From the NCBI GenBank assembly GCA_007026445.1, contig VDMD01000024.1, positions 310,001 to 374,000 on the forward strand: a stretch of DNA of 64,000 nucleotides. The letters are read 5' to 3'. A program made the position numbers and the translations under genes. Origin of the DNA: Schizophyllum amplum. Taxonomy: Eukaryota; Basidiomycota; Agaricomycetes; Agaricales; Schizophyllaceae. The notes beneath the pieces are model-generated. The model was given only the letters and a program-made list of their open reading frames with translations, was not told the DNA's origin and did not search any database. Shown piece by piece: positions 15,108-25,816 of this stretch (the first letter of the stretch is position 1; each line of letters starts with the position of its first letter).

Positions 15108-16057
15108 GGAGGGAAAGAGGAGGATATGAAGAACAGGGGGTCATTATAAAGATTGGCGTACGTGCACACGAAATGGAGCAATGATCCGATTGCCTCTTCG
15201 GGATCCGCCGCCTTGAGGGGCCTGAGATGTCGAGCGCGCGCCAGTCTGCGATCAGGCGCGTACGTCGGTGTCCATGTGGCAACGATGATTCACAATGGGT
15301 GACCGTGTCTTGCCCATCCGCATATCGACTTCGTCGCTCCAGCTCCCGCGCTCACCTCAGGCGCCGACGACGCTGCAACCTCTCTCTCGGCTCCTGTCGG
15401 CCGCGACAAAGTCAGCTTGAGGGGGCCCGGGGCTTGGACGTTCGGAAATACCGCAGCCCCTTCCCGCCCCTTGACCTTTTGCTTCCGCCGATGGCGCGCT
15501 CGACGCGTCGCGCGCTCCCGCCCGCGGCCCATCGTCACCGTTCCGTTCTCAGCCTGAGACCCTGCGTGCACATCAGCAGCTGCAACCTCCGACGGACGTC
15601 TCTGCGCGGCAAATACTTACACCAAACGCTCGCACTGGGTGCGCATCCCGTAATTGCGCCCGATCGGTATGCACCTCCGCGCAGATAGCCGGGGCCGCCC
15701 AGACGCGGGATCCTCCGAGAAGGTGCGACCGAAATTGTATCAGATTCAGATTGCGAAATCAGCAGCGACACCAGAGTGCAGCGAAGGGCCTGCGGCGGCG
15801 GGGCGGCCATGATGCAGCTGGTTCAACTCAACCCGATTTCGGCAATTGCCGAAGTTGAAGTTGAAATGTGGCCCTCGACCATGCGGTGTGATCACGTGGA
15901 AGAGCTCTTGAACACCGACCGCACTCGCGCGACATGGAGTCGGGACTCGCGAGCCGACCAACAGGGATCATCCTTCGCGCGTTATGCCACAACCGATACA
16001 TGGATTACTCAACGTAGAGATCACCTAGCAACGCGTCCTCACCCCATTCACTACCTC
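15108..16057. other. Intergenic region between lactone oxidase and Hsp70-like genes
   Basis: About 950 bases upstream of ALO1 and downstream of the Hsp70-like gene. A short palindromic stretch TCGGCAATTGCCGA lies near 15838. GC-rich open frames up to 150 codons on the plus strand show no family resemblance. No gene called. Confidence 0.5.
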
Positions 16058-19000
16058 TCAATTGAGGAAATCAAAGACAACCCTAGCACGATGTAAGTCT
16101 CCCTTGACCGCAGAAAAGGAAGGAACACGGACCTGCCCCATTCCCGGTTATCGAACAGCAGGATCCCCCGCACCTCAGCGCTATCCAACTCGAGACCGAG
16201 CTCAAATTCTGCGTGCGCATCATGGTCAACAAATCTCGGGCTTTGCCCGCCGTCAACGGAGCCGTTCTCACCCGTATAGAAACCGCCCTGCGTATGCGCA
16301 TGTTGTCGGAATGTTGGCAGAGATGCCAAGTCGACTGTCCATTTACACAGTTCGACTGTCTCGCCCTCGTCAGTATAGCGCATAATCCGCTCAGAGTCGC
16401 TCGTGTAGAGCGTTGCAATGAACGTCGAGTCTGCAAGACTAATCAACAACTGGTCGTCCTGTTCCTGACATGCACGTACCTTGTGGCCCTTGCGAATATT
16501 TGCTACAGCAAAATGGTCAGTCCCAGCAGAGGATGCGTCACGCGGTGCGCGCACCAGAATCGAGTAGTCACACGCTGCCTATCAGAGACATTCAGCCACC
16601 AGTCTAGCGTAGCCGCCCCGGTATTACGCACCCTTTGCGCAAGATCGCGCCCTTCGAGACAAGATACTGTAGTCTGAGAAGCGCGCGTAAGTCTTGCGCC
16701 CCAGAATTTGCGCCCTCCCCCTTACCGGTTCTCGCATACGGCCACACCAGAACTATTCGTGGTAATGTAAGCGGGCCGCTTCATCCAGTCCTCCTGCTCC
16801 GCGGGGAGCTTGACCTTCATCACGTAGGACCGCGGCGCGACGACGCTCGATACCAGTGGCTTACGCGCCAGCCCATATCGCGCCGCTCCACGAAGGGTGG
16901 CTGTATCCGCGTCTGGGGGGCGTGCAATGACACGTATTCTCGATGAGAATTGCTCCTGTTAATCTCATTAGTGCACGTTCGTAGGAGCGCAGTACGAACA
17001 CGACTGACCTGGACGCATTCCTTCAGATATTGACTGCCCGCAAAACCACCCACAAGGAGCAGCGCGTCTACGCCACGGTCGAGCTTGCGTAGCTGATCCT
17101 CCAGGAGTTGGAGTACCTGGTCGACTACCGGGGCGAACACCTCTCGCCTAAGGACGTGCCCGGGAATCGCCAACTGCCCGTTCTCCAGGCCGACAGATGG
17201 GTCGTCCGGGTCCTCGACATTGAAGCATGTAAAGTGGAAGTATGTGTCTGCGTGATTATTGCATTTGTCCGTGAGTAGAAATTCTAGTGCCACGAGAGAC
17301 GCCCACAAACCATCGTCTGCCTTCCCACGGTATTCCAGCTTGTCAGTCTCGCTGAAAGAATGCACTAGAAAGCGTGTCAGCGAATGTTGGCACTTTAGAC
17401 AAATAATAGCTCTGCCCGACACTCGCAGGAACGTAGCTGACGCGGCGACGACCTTTTCTCCAAACGCAGCAGCAGAAAAGGCATGGAAACATGGGTGTGG
17501 TAAACTTACTGAAATTCGCCAAAGATGGCGGATCTAAATGCACCGGGTGGTTCTCCAGCAGCGTCTTGACCAGCTCACGGAAGCGCAAGTCGAGGAAGAG
17601 ACTGCCGCAGTTCGCGCCGCTCCGCGCGGCCATCTCCGCGATCTCCAAGTTTGCGAGGGTACCGATGATGCGATAGACGGCGAGGTCGACGGTTCCTGAG
17701 GGCAGGTAGTGAGTACGAGATAGCGGAGGTCGGTTCCCGCGTTTAGCAGGCGAATGGGAAGCATAGTGGCAATGGGTGACAAGGTAGATAGCGTTCGAGG
17801 TGCGAGGTCTGAACAGGAACTGTTCGTCTGGTCATCACAGGACGCGGATGGGGTTCCGCGCCAGGCTAGGGGACCCTGCCAGAACGGAAAAGCTACTCGT
17901 GTATAGATGTGCAGCGGCCCATATATGGACAAGCTTCTGTCACGGGGTGGTTTTGGGAAGAGCGGCGTCGCGGCGAACACCGCCCACACAAGCGGAGATG
18001 AACGAACAAATAAAGCCCAAACAAATGGATCGCCAGGATAGGCATAACAATGAAGAAAGAGCCACCCGCCGATTCCCCGTGCAGGACCCCGGCTGACACG
18101 AGACTCCAGAAGAGAGGGATTACCAGGCCACTCGATGTGATCGGCCGAGCAAGAGGCGCAAGTCGGCAGAGAACCAACTCACCTCCTCCCGCATCACACA
18201 CAATGAAGTTCTGCGACGGCTTGAGCTTGTGCACGTCCGTCAGCTGCGCGCAGTGCACCGCCGCTGCCTCTGGCTCCGTGATTATGCGCAACCGGTCGCG
18301 CCAGTCCTTGTCCCCCGCACGAGCGCTCGCAACAAGACCCGCTGCGGAGATGAGCGGCAAGTCAGCCTCATGTATCGACGGAGCAGCAGACAGATGGAGT
18401 AAAGCCCATGCAAACAAAGCAACGGCGCACCTTGGATCGCCGCCTCGCGCATGATGTTGCATCCGCCCGCGTCCCAGGCCGCGGGGACCGTGAGCCACAC
18501 GTCGGCCGAGTCTGCGAGTGGCGCGCAGGGTGGGAAAGGCGGGTGGGGATGGGTAGAGCACGGAGATGGGTAGTGGTCAGCGGGGACCTTTACGACAGAG
18601 GGAGGCTAAACTGACTCAAATCCGCGACGGCACCGATGTCGCGCGTTATCTGGTCCTTTGCGTACTCCCAGAGACAGCCCAGGAAGTCGATAATCAGGTC
18701 AATGGCTTTCTTACCCGGCTGCGACGGGTTGGGTGCGTGAGCTTACATGCGAGAGAAGTATAGAGAGGTAATGAAGAAGAGAGATGAGCGGAGACGCACC
18801 GGTAATTGCGGCAACCGCGGATCGATAGTGTTTGGGTCGCGCAGCGCGGTAGGCTCAAGGAAGAGCTTGAACCACTCGCAGCGGACGGTGCCCTCCATGG
18901 GCGACATGTTCTTCGCCTCAAGACCCCAAGCCAGTACGCGCCCGTACGTGTCGTACACCAGGCAGGTGGGATCTGAAGCGCGTAGCGAAGCTCGTGTCAA

Positions 19001-19772
19001 GGAAGGTGCATGTTACGCGAGCACAGGATACTGACCTTGCGGAAGGTCTCGTCTGACCCCGGCCAGTGGAGGATCTGGCGCACACGCCCTCCATCAATAC
19101 GGGACGAGCCATAGGCCTATGAAACATAAATTGAAGATACATGAAGGGGGATCCTGAACGCGCATACCACACCGGAAAATGTAGTACCTGGAGAGTCCGG
19201 CGTCAACATAAGCTGAAGATGAACATGATCCACCACGCACCGAAGTCGATCGCGACAGACATTTTCCCTTCATCTGCAGACATAGACGGCGAACTCATGT
19301 GGGAGGAGGGCGGCGGAGGGGAGTTAGAGTGCACGACAGACAAGGGACGTTGCAGCATCGGTGTCCCGGGCCCACTGCTGTAGGGATTGAACTGGCTCAC
19401 GGGGGGCGACATGGGTGGTGACATGGAGGGAGGGTACCCGGGCGGAGTCCCATACATGGAGGTGTGCGTATTGCTGGTCCCATAAGCGCTCGTCGGTGGT
19501 GGGGAAGGCGTTTGCGGACCCCATCCGTCCGGGCCGGGCGTGTAGCCGCCACCGTTTGGTGCGCCGTATCCTCCGCCTTGAGGCGTACCGAAACCACTGC
19601 CGGTCGAGTGTACGGGTGGGGGGGAGCTGAGGTTGGGGGGCTGGTACCCGAGGGGTTTCTCCAGCGCCGGTGTCGCGCCTGGCTGCGTGTTGACGACTCC
19701 AGGCTTCTCCTTCGAGTCATTGTTCTTGGCCTGGCCGAGCTTCTCATCGGGTTCTCCACAGCAGCCACCCAT
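16058..19772 (-). CDS. HSPA12-like Hsp70-family ATPase with acylation-type N-terminus (757 aa)
   Basis: Divergent Hsp70/actin-fold protein of the HSPA12 class that is expanded in basidiomycetes; substrate unknown. Sixteen exons by eye: 19772-19241, 19187-19168, 19116-19032, 18972-18800, 18718-18616, 18511-18431, 18341-18183, 17695-17510, 17364-17009, 16955-16726, 16673-16632, 16578-16555, 16502-16480, 16430-16272, 16208-16133, 16082-16058; total 758 codons. The start MGGCCGEPDE fits N-myristoylation at Gly2 with palmitoylation at Cys4/5. Residues 10-165 are a Pro/Gly/Ser/Tyr-rich disordered linker. The ATPase fold follows: phosphate-1 loop VAIDFGTTFSGVAYG, connect LTVPAAWD, phosphate-2 VCDAGGGTVDLAVYRI, adenosine motif ALLLVGGFAGSQYLKE. 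The C-terminal domain has RFCKYSQGPQDSTFIATLY, RYTDEGETVELCKWTVDL and ends WGRVVFDFLN. It lacks the classical Hsp70 peptide-binding domain. The exon 3/4 junction is the least certain. Confidence 0.9.
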
Positions 19773-20866
19773 GGTATCTTAGGATCGAGGAAAGGTGGAC
19801 GTGGAAGCAAGATCGTGCTCGGCCTCTCACTGCTGCCCGCCACAGCGAGCGTGAAACAGACTTGGTAGTGATCGTGTTGATGCCACCCCTGGCGTGGCAG
19901 TACGCCTTGGGCGCTTATTGACCTCGTGGCCGCTAGTCGCTTTCTCAACCAGCGCTTGACGGTCTGCAAGCCGTGTACATAGAGCGACGAGGACAACGTT
20001 TCCGATGCCAACTGAAGCCGTATGTGTGCGTCAGCCTGCGATGGATGGGGAGCGACGTCTCATAAATGAATTGCAGTTTTTGTCCGAGCATTGTCATTAC
20101 AACCCACTGGTTAGTTTTGCTGCGTTCCTCATGGCTTTGAAGAGAAGAAAAGGAACTCGGTGTCGGGCGCGCAATGTCGCAAATGGCGAATCAGTGAGGA
20201 CGAAGTCAAAGAACAACTGGCGGACTATTGACCGTAAAAGGTAGTCTTTGTTCTTGCGGATCAGGCGTCAGACCCGATTCCCCACGTGCGGGGTGATCAA
20301 CGCGGCAGATCGCAAGTCGTGCAAGAGGCCGGAGACGCAGAGCACGCCCGTTACGCCGCCTGCATGAGGGGTCGTAAGTTTCCCCGAGCTCCGCGGAGTG
20401 CTACTCAACAAACAAGCAAGCCTTCTGCGGCTCGGAGATCGAACTACCCGATGTTCAGCAAGGTGAGAACCAAAGTCGTCAGTCATTTGCACGGTTGACC
20501 CCCGTCGCTTGCGGCGTCCTTGTGTACGCCAACGTGGCGGCTACGTTCGCGGGTATCTCCCGGGGCCCTGCGTCTACGGTGACGACGTACGTGAGCGCAG
20601 ACCTTCCTTGCCCACGTACGAATATGCCGTCTCTATTCGAGCAGGAGATGGGATTGACTGTCATTGCTGCGCGCACAACGGCATGTTGGCACTCGTGTGT
20701 TCTATCAAACCAGAGCCAACAGCAGACCCCCTTGCTCCTCCTCGATACGCCCAACGTCCGCGTCCGCCCCCGTCACGCGCGTGTCATTGGCACCTGCACA
20801 AAGGACCGCTTCTCAATGAGCTTGGAGTACAACTCGCCGCCCCCGACGCCAACTCACCGAGATCTC
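19773..20866. other. Intergenic region
   Basis: About 1.1 kb upstream of the Hsp70-like gene and downstream of the 106-aa gene. Several open frames of 70-190 codons, none with recognisable content or convincing splice structure. Confidence 0.45.
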
Positions 20867-21389
20867 CTACGAGATGCCGAAGAAGTCCTTCCACCAAGGC
20901 TTGTGCGTGCCCTTCACGCTCATCTCAATGTTGAGCAGCAGGTCATCGTACACGCGCGGCCGCGACGCAGGGTGAAGCATCCGGTCACTAAGCTTGTACT
21001 GGAAAACAGCGCCAACCGTGAGTGCGAGTCCGCAAGCAAGCGTGAGAACCGAGCGCGACCGTGAGTCGCACAACCGTAGCCGTGAGTCCACGAGTATGAG
21101 CGTGAGTCGTGCAATTACGAGCGTGAGTCCGCAAGAACGACTGCGAGCCGCGCAAGGTTCGAGCACACAGCAGAAATCCTCGCGGGAGAAGCCAACATAC
21201 CTTCTTGTACACGGTGTTATCCTGCAGCGTGCGCGCCGCGCTCACGGCCTCAGGCGTGAGGCGGGGGTGCGTCGCCAGGGATCTCAGAAAGAAGGGCAGC
21301 TGGAGGTGCGGGCGGAAGGGGTCCTGAACCCATTTGCTCGCTATCGCATTCAGTTCCTGCGCGGCCTGCTTGCGAGCGGCGTACGCCAT
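20867..21389 (-). CDS. Small conserved protein, probably mitochondrial (106 aa)
   Basis: Two exons (21389-21201, 20998-20867) give 107 codons. The chosen ATG (MAYAARKQAAQELNAIASKW) starts an N-terminus rich in Ala, Arg and Lys without acidic residues for nine positions, as in mitochondrial proteins. Then come LPFFLRSLATHPRLTPEAVS, TLQDNTVYKKYKLSDRMLHP, SRPRVYDDLLLNIEMSVKGT and the end KPWWKDFFGIS. Short, basic and with an aromatic C-terminus, it looks like a small respiratory-chain or mitoribosome-associated factor, but I cannot name the family. The 202-nt intron is unusually long for this locus and contains a degenerate repeat array. The frame upstream of the ATG has only non-ATG codons. Confidence 0.72.
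21015..21155. repeat. Degenerate tandem repeat inside an intron
   Basis: About six imperfect units of 20-28 nt built on CGTGAGTC..CAA..CGAG (plus strand) fill the intron of the 106-aa protein gene. Units diverge from one another, so the array looks old. Confidence 0.6.
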
Positions 21390-22490
21390 TGGAATGTGTT
21401 GAGAAGGGGTGGTGGGCGGTAGGAACGTGGGCAAACTGCTCAATTTGGAAATGCCATAACGTACCGGGAGTTGCCGGGCGTTGTTGGATTTGGGCCCCGA
21501 TGGTGTGGCTCACGACTTGCTCGCGACCACTTGAAGCTCTCGCGTTCTTTATAGAGCGAACGTATGCTCAGGCTCGTCTAATAGAATTTTTTGATGCTGT
21601 ATGCATGGAAGAGACATTAGATCTGCACGAGAGCCCGAGATTCCCTCGCTATGCCTGGGATTTTTGGAGCTTGATTCAACGAGTACCGTTCGACACGGCT
21701 TGTGTTCCCGCTCCAACTTCAAGCGCGGTCTCGCTTGCTCCAAATGCACAACGTTACCTACCCCGTCCTCAACGATCATTTTAGAGTCTTGGGGCGATCC
21801 TCCAGCCTTTCTCGTGTGAATCGTCCCATGCGTAAGTAGGCTCGATACATGCTGCCAACTGATAGCGGCTACTCTCTAAGTACCATCGGACTCCGGTTTC
21901 TATGTACTTTTTCGTACCCGACGCAAGTCCCACACCGGATTAGAACAGACCCAAGGCCCCAGTGTAGTGGCACGACGGCGAGTAGATGCGTATCGGCCCC
22001 CGCGAGACCCGCGCAGGTTCACGGCGCATTTGCGACATGTGCAGTAGGGCGTATTCGCTAGTGCATAACATCACTTTGAAGATTCCAAAACAAATTGGAG
22101 TACCCCAAAATTGTCGATGTAAACTTGTACGACTTCGAAGCCAGTAATATAAGTAGGGCGTTGGCTGGATGTTGGCAGGCGCTTCAGAAGGCCAAACGCA
22201 AACGCGAAACACGCCCAAAGGCGGCCAGAGTATGCTGACGGCCTCCCTGCCAGAGTCTGCGCTCGAAAGCCGAAGTCCTGACGCGCTGTTCGGGCTGAGG
22301 AACCTCAACGGCCTGCTCGACGTCCTGTATCACTTCGTAAGTTAACAAATCAATTTCGTGGCATATGTTCTTTTCTTGCTGAACTAAACCCGTATCTTTG
22401 GTTTTTGCATCATGCTTTTTGGATGGGCGAATACGCCCTAGTGATGATTCATGTGCATAGTCACTCCTGCGCCTCCACAACATCTCGGTG
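21390..22490. other. Intergenic region with a possible very short gene
   Basis: About 1.1 kb between the 5' end of the 106-aa gene and the 3' end of NOC2. It contains a TATAAG element near 22149 and a 56-codon open frame on the plus strand from ATG 22169 to a GTAAGT-like donor at 22336. No family resemblance, so not called as a gene. Confidence 0.4.
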
Positions 22491-25482
22491 CTACTCCTCC
22501 AGAATCTCGTCCTCGCCCTTGCGCGCCTGAAAAGAAAATCGCCAGCGTCAGTCATTTCTGACCAAGGGATAGACATAGGTCTCAACGCACCTTCTCAACC
22601 AACTTCCTCTGCTTCTCCCTCGCCTTCCTCTGCACCTTCACATACTTCACCAAGGGGCTCTCGTCCAGCTTCCCCGCCACCGTCTCCTCCCACCTCGCGA
22701 TCTCCGCCGTATCCGCCGGCGCAAACGCAGCCGCGCGCCGCCGCTGCTCCACCCACTTCGCGCCCTCCTCCACACGTTCCAAAAGGACCTTGACGGCGCC
22801 GACCTCCTGCATCGAGGCGCCCTTGCTCGGTTTTTTGCCTCCCGTCGTCGAGCCGCCATTCGCCGCCGTCTTGAGCCCCTTCCGCAGCAAGACAACCACG
22901 GGCACCGTCAGCTCCGGAAACGCGGCGCTCGCGTGCACGGCGGGCTCCGCGAGCCACTCGCCCAGCAGCAAGGTCGCCTCCGCGAGCACGCCGGCCGCGT
23001 AGATGCGCGTGCGCGCGTACTGCTGCGGGGCGCGGATCTGGAGGTCGAGGGGGAGGGGGCGGAGCGTCTTGCCGTTCCCGGCACTCGGCGACCTGGAGTG
23101 CGCTAATGCGAGACTCGCGGTGAGGATAGGGACGAGGTGGGGAGAGAGGGGGATGTAGGTGTGGGTGTGTTTGGTGAGGTGGAGGAGAGCGCGGAGGATG
23201 TGGAGGTGGAAGGGGAAGCAGCGAGAGTTAGGCATCAGTCTGTGGGAGTGGGTGGGTTAGCGAACGTGAGTGAGTGAGTTGGAGTGAGTGAGGGAGCAGG
23301 GGGTGTGAGGGGGTCAAGGAAGCATGGTCTGGAGGAAAAACTGACCTGATCGCACCAACGCTAACCTGCACCAGCGGATAGATGAGCGCCTTGAGCTCGC
23401 TCTCCTTACCCGAGGCCTTCTCGGCGTCTTTGTCGCACGCCTTCGCGAGCACGAGCGACCAGAAGTCGATGGAGTGCACGTATTGCCAGTTGTACACCTG
23501 CTTGTATGCCTCCTATGGGTTGCGTCGTCAGTCCAGTACTCAATACGTAGAAGCAGATGGTGATTGCGAACCTTCGTCTTGACCTTCATACTATTCCGCA
23601 GATGGATCGCCAGCTGGCGAATGTACCCAAATGCATGCTGATATGCTATGGCATGATCGAGGCAGAACAGCTCTGACGCCGAATTCTTCATGAGAGTGAT
23701 GGAGGGGAGTGTGTAGGGGTTGGTGGACTTGCAGGACTTGACGAGGGACATGTACGTGCCCTAGGGAGTGGGCGTTAGCTGCGGACCACAGTGACGCATG
23801 GCGGCGGCAGATGCGAATATACAAGGCGCAGGGTGAAGATACACAAGGCTGCTAGGAAAAGAACTGGGTTGCACGGTTTTCCACTCACCTTCATGATACT
23901 ATCCAACACGGCGGAATCGGTGCCGGACGCGAGGTGCCGGATGGCGAGGAAGGCCGCAATGCGGACGCTGTCGGCACCGCTGGACCAGATGGAGAGGCAT
24001 TTCTGTAGGAGGGCGATGCGTAAGTTGGAGAAAAATGGGGAGACATCAGAAATATGAATGAGGGTCAAATAAGTGGGCCGTGAGGAGGCGACACCCCAGT
24101 AAGGCAACGAGAAGGAATTATGGATCCCGAGAGGGGAGATAGGAGCGCCCGAGCCAGGAAACAGAAGCATCTGCACACTACCCACACACCTTCAAATACA
24201 ACTTCACCGCCTTCCGACTGCTAATCACATACGGGACCACCTTCGCTGTCTCCGAAAGCGCGAGAGCCAACAGTTCATTGTCGGTTAACTGATCCATCAG
24301 ATGGATGGCGTTGTGAAAGTAGGACAGGATGAGCTTTTGGAGGGTCTTGAATTTGGGAGTCTGGGTGGGAGGTTTGCTGGGGGGAAGTCAGTATTGCGTT
24401 GAGCGCCGGTGAGAGCCACGCGTGCAAAGGAGCGACCCGCCTGGGAAGAGGACACAGGCATGCGTCGGGGACTCGTGCGCGAAGAAAACACAAGCGCAAG
24501 GCAGGGACAACTCACTATTTGCCATTCGCCAGGGTCTTGTAGGGGACGTGGTGCGCGAGCACGACGGGTGTGTACCGGAGGGTGGTCGTGACGAGCTTGT
24601 TGTACACTGGATGGTCGGGTAAGGCTCATTGCAGTAGCGCTCGACCAGATTTTGAGAAGACCTACCACTCGCGCTATCGATCGTCCACGCCACCACCTGA
24701 TCCTCCTCGTTCAGATGCGCCGCCGAGCGGAACGCGATGTGTAGCTTGCGCAGGGCGCGCAGCGAACGCTGTTCCAGAATCGCCTTCTGCCACCTCTTCA
24801 AGATGTCTTTTGTCAACGCGGGAACCTTCACCGCCTCGGCGTCGTCCTCGTCCATCGCGTCCTCATCCTCATCGGCATCGTTCTCGAGCGCGTCGGGGTT
24901 GAAGTCGAGCAGCTCGCGGTCGTTTTCCTGGAGGTATTTGTAGAACTCGGGGTCCTTCTCTGCGAGCTTGGAGAGTTCGATGAGGTGCTCTTTGCCTTCG
25001 CCTGCGAGATGCGTATGTTAGTCGGGTTAGATATGATACATGAGAAGGGAATGCGCGCGCACCATCAAGCGCGTCCACAGACGCAAAGGACGCGTTGTCG
25101 TCAAAGTCCTCCTCATCGTCATCCTCGCCATCGGATCCTGCGGCGTCGTCCATGTCCTACACGCTACTGTCAGCCTCGGACACTCCTACAATAATCTTAT
25201 GCGCACCTCATCGTCGTCCTCCCCCATAAACCCTCCCCCGAGGAAGTCATCCACCGTCATCCCCTTCATGTTCGGAGCTTCTTCCTCCTCCTCATCGTCA
25301 CCATCCTCCTCTTCGCCGCCATCGTCCTCCGGCTCGCCCCCGCCCGCGGACGGCTTGCCTTTCGCGCCTCTCCGGCTACCGATCTTCTTCTTGATATCGC
25401 GGTGTTTCTTGCGGTCTTGAATCGTCTTCTTGAGCTTCCCGCTCGAGATGAACTTTTTCGTGGCCTTTGTTGCTTTGCCCAT
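22491..25482 (-). CDS. NOC2: Nucleolar complex protein 2
   Basis: Noc2 pairs with Noc1 and then Noc3 to escort pre-60S ribosomal particles from nucleolus to nucleoplasm. Ten exons by eye: 25482-25207, 25156-25063, 25001-24666, 24606-24516, 24376-24190, 24002-23889, 23760-23572, 23512-23346, 23239-22591, 22526-22491; total 713 codons (712 aa, normal for the family). The N-terminus is basic ([20 protein letters not shown]), followed by two Asp/Glu-rich tracts. The helical-repeat body has [80 protein letters not shown] and [20 protein letters not shown], all classic Noc2 signatures. It ends in a Lys/Arg/Glu-rich helix. A GTGAG-repeat lies in the intron at 23240-23345. Clean reading frame. Confidence 0.95.
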
Positions 25483-25816
25483 CGTTGCGTTGTACGGTGA
25501 GGGAGCAGAGTGGGTGAGGGCGTGATCGGGGAGCGGAGAAAATCATGAACATTATCTTATCGCGGCCATGTGGCCGGACCGGATGTACCGGGGTTCCCCT
25601 CGTTCGCGTTGCGACTTTCAACTCGGACTTGTCTTAATCTGCAATTTGGGTTGATTTACTGTTAATCTTACCTGCTCCTTAGCTTCATCCCTGCAATTAC
25701 TGGATTGAACTTAGAAAGACCATCCAGCTGCTACACGCGCTCGACGTGTCCATCGTCCAGGGTCCTTCCCTCGTCTTGACCGACCAAGACAACATCTCCG
25801 CCCACACCCACCCAAC
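25483..25816. other. Divergent intergenic region
   Basis: A compact 334-base bidirectional promoter between NOC2 (minus) and the METTL14-like gene (plus). No TATA box recognised. Confidence 0.5.
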
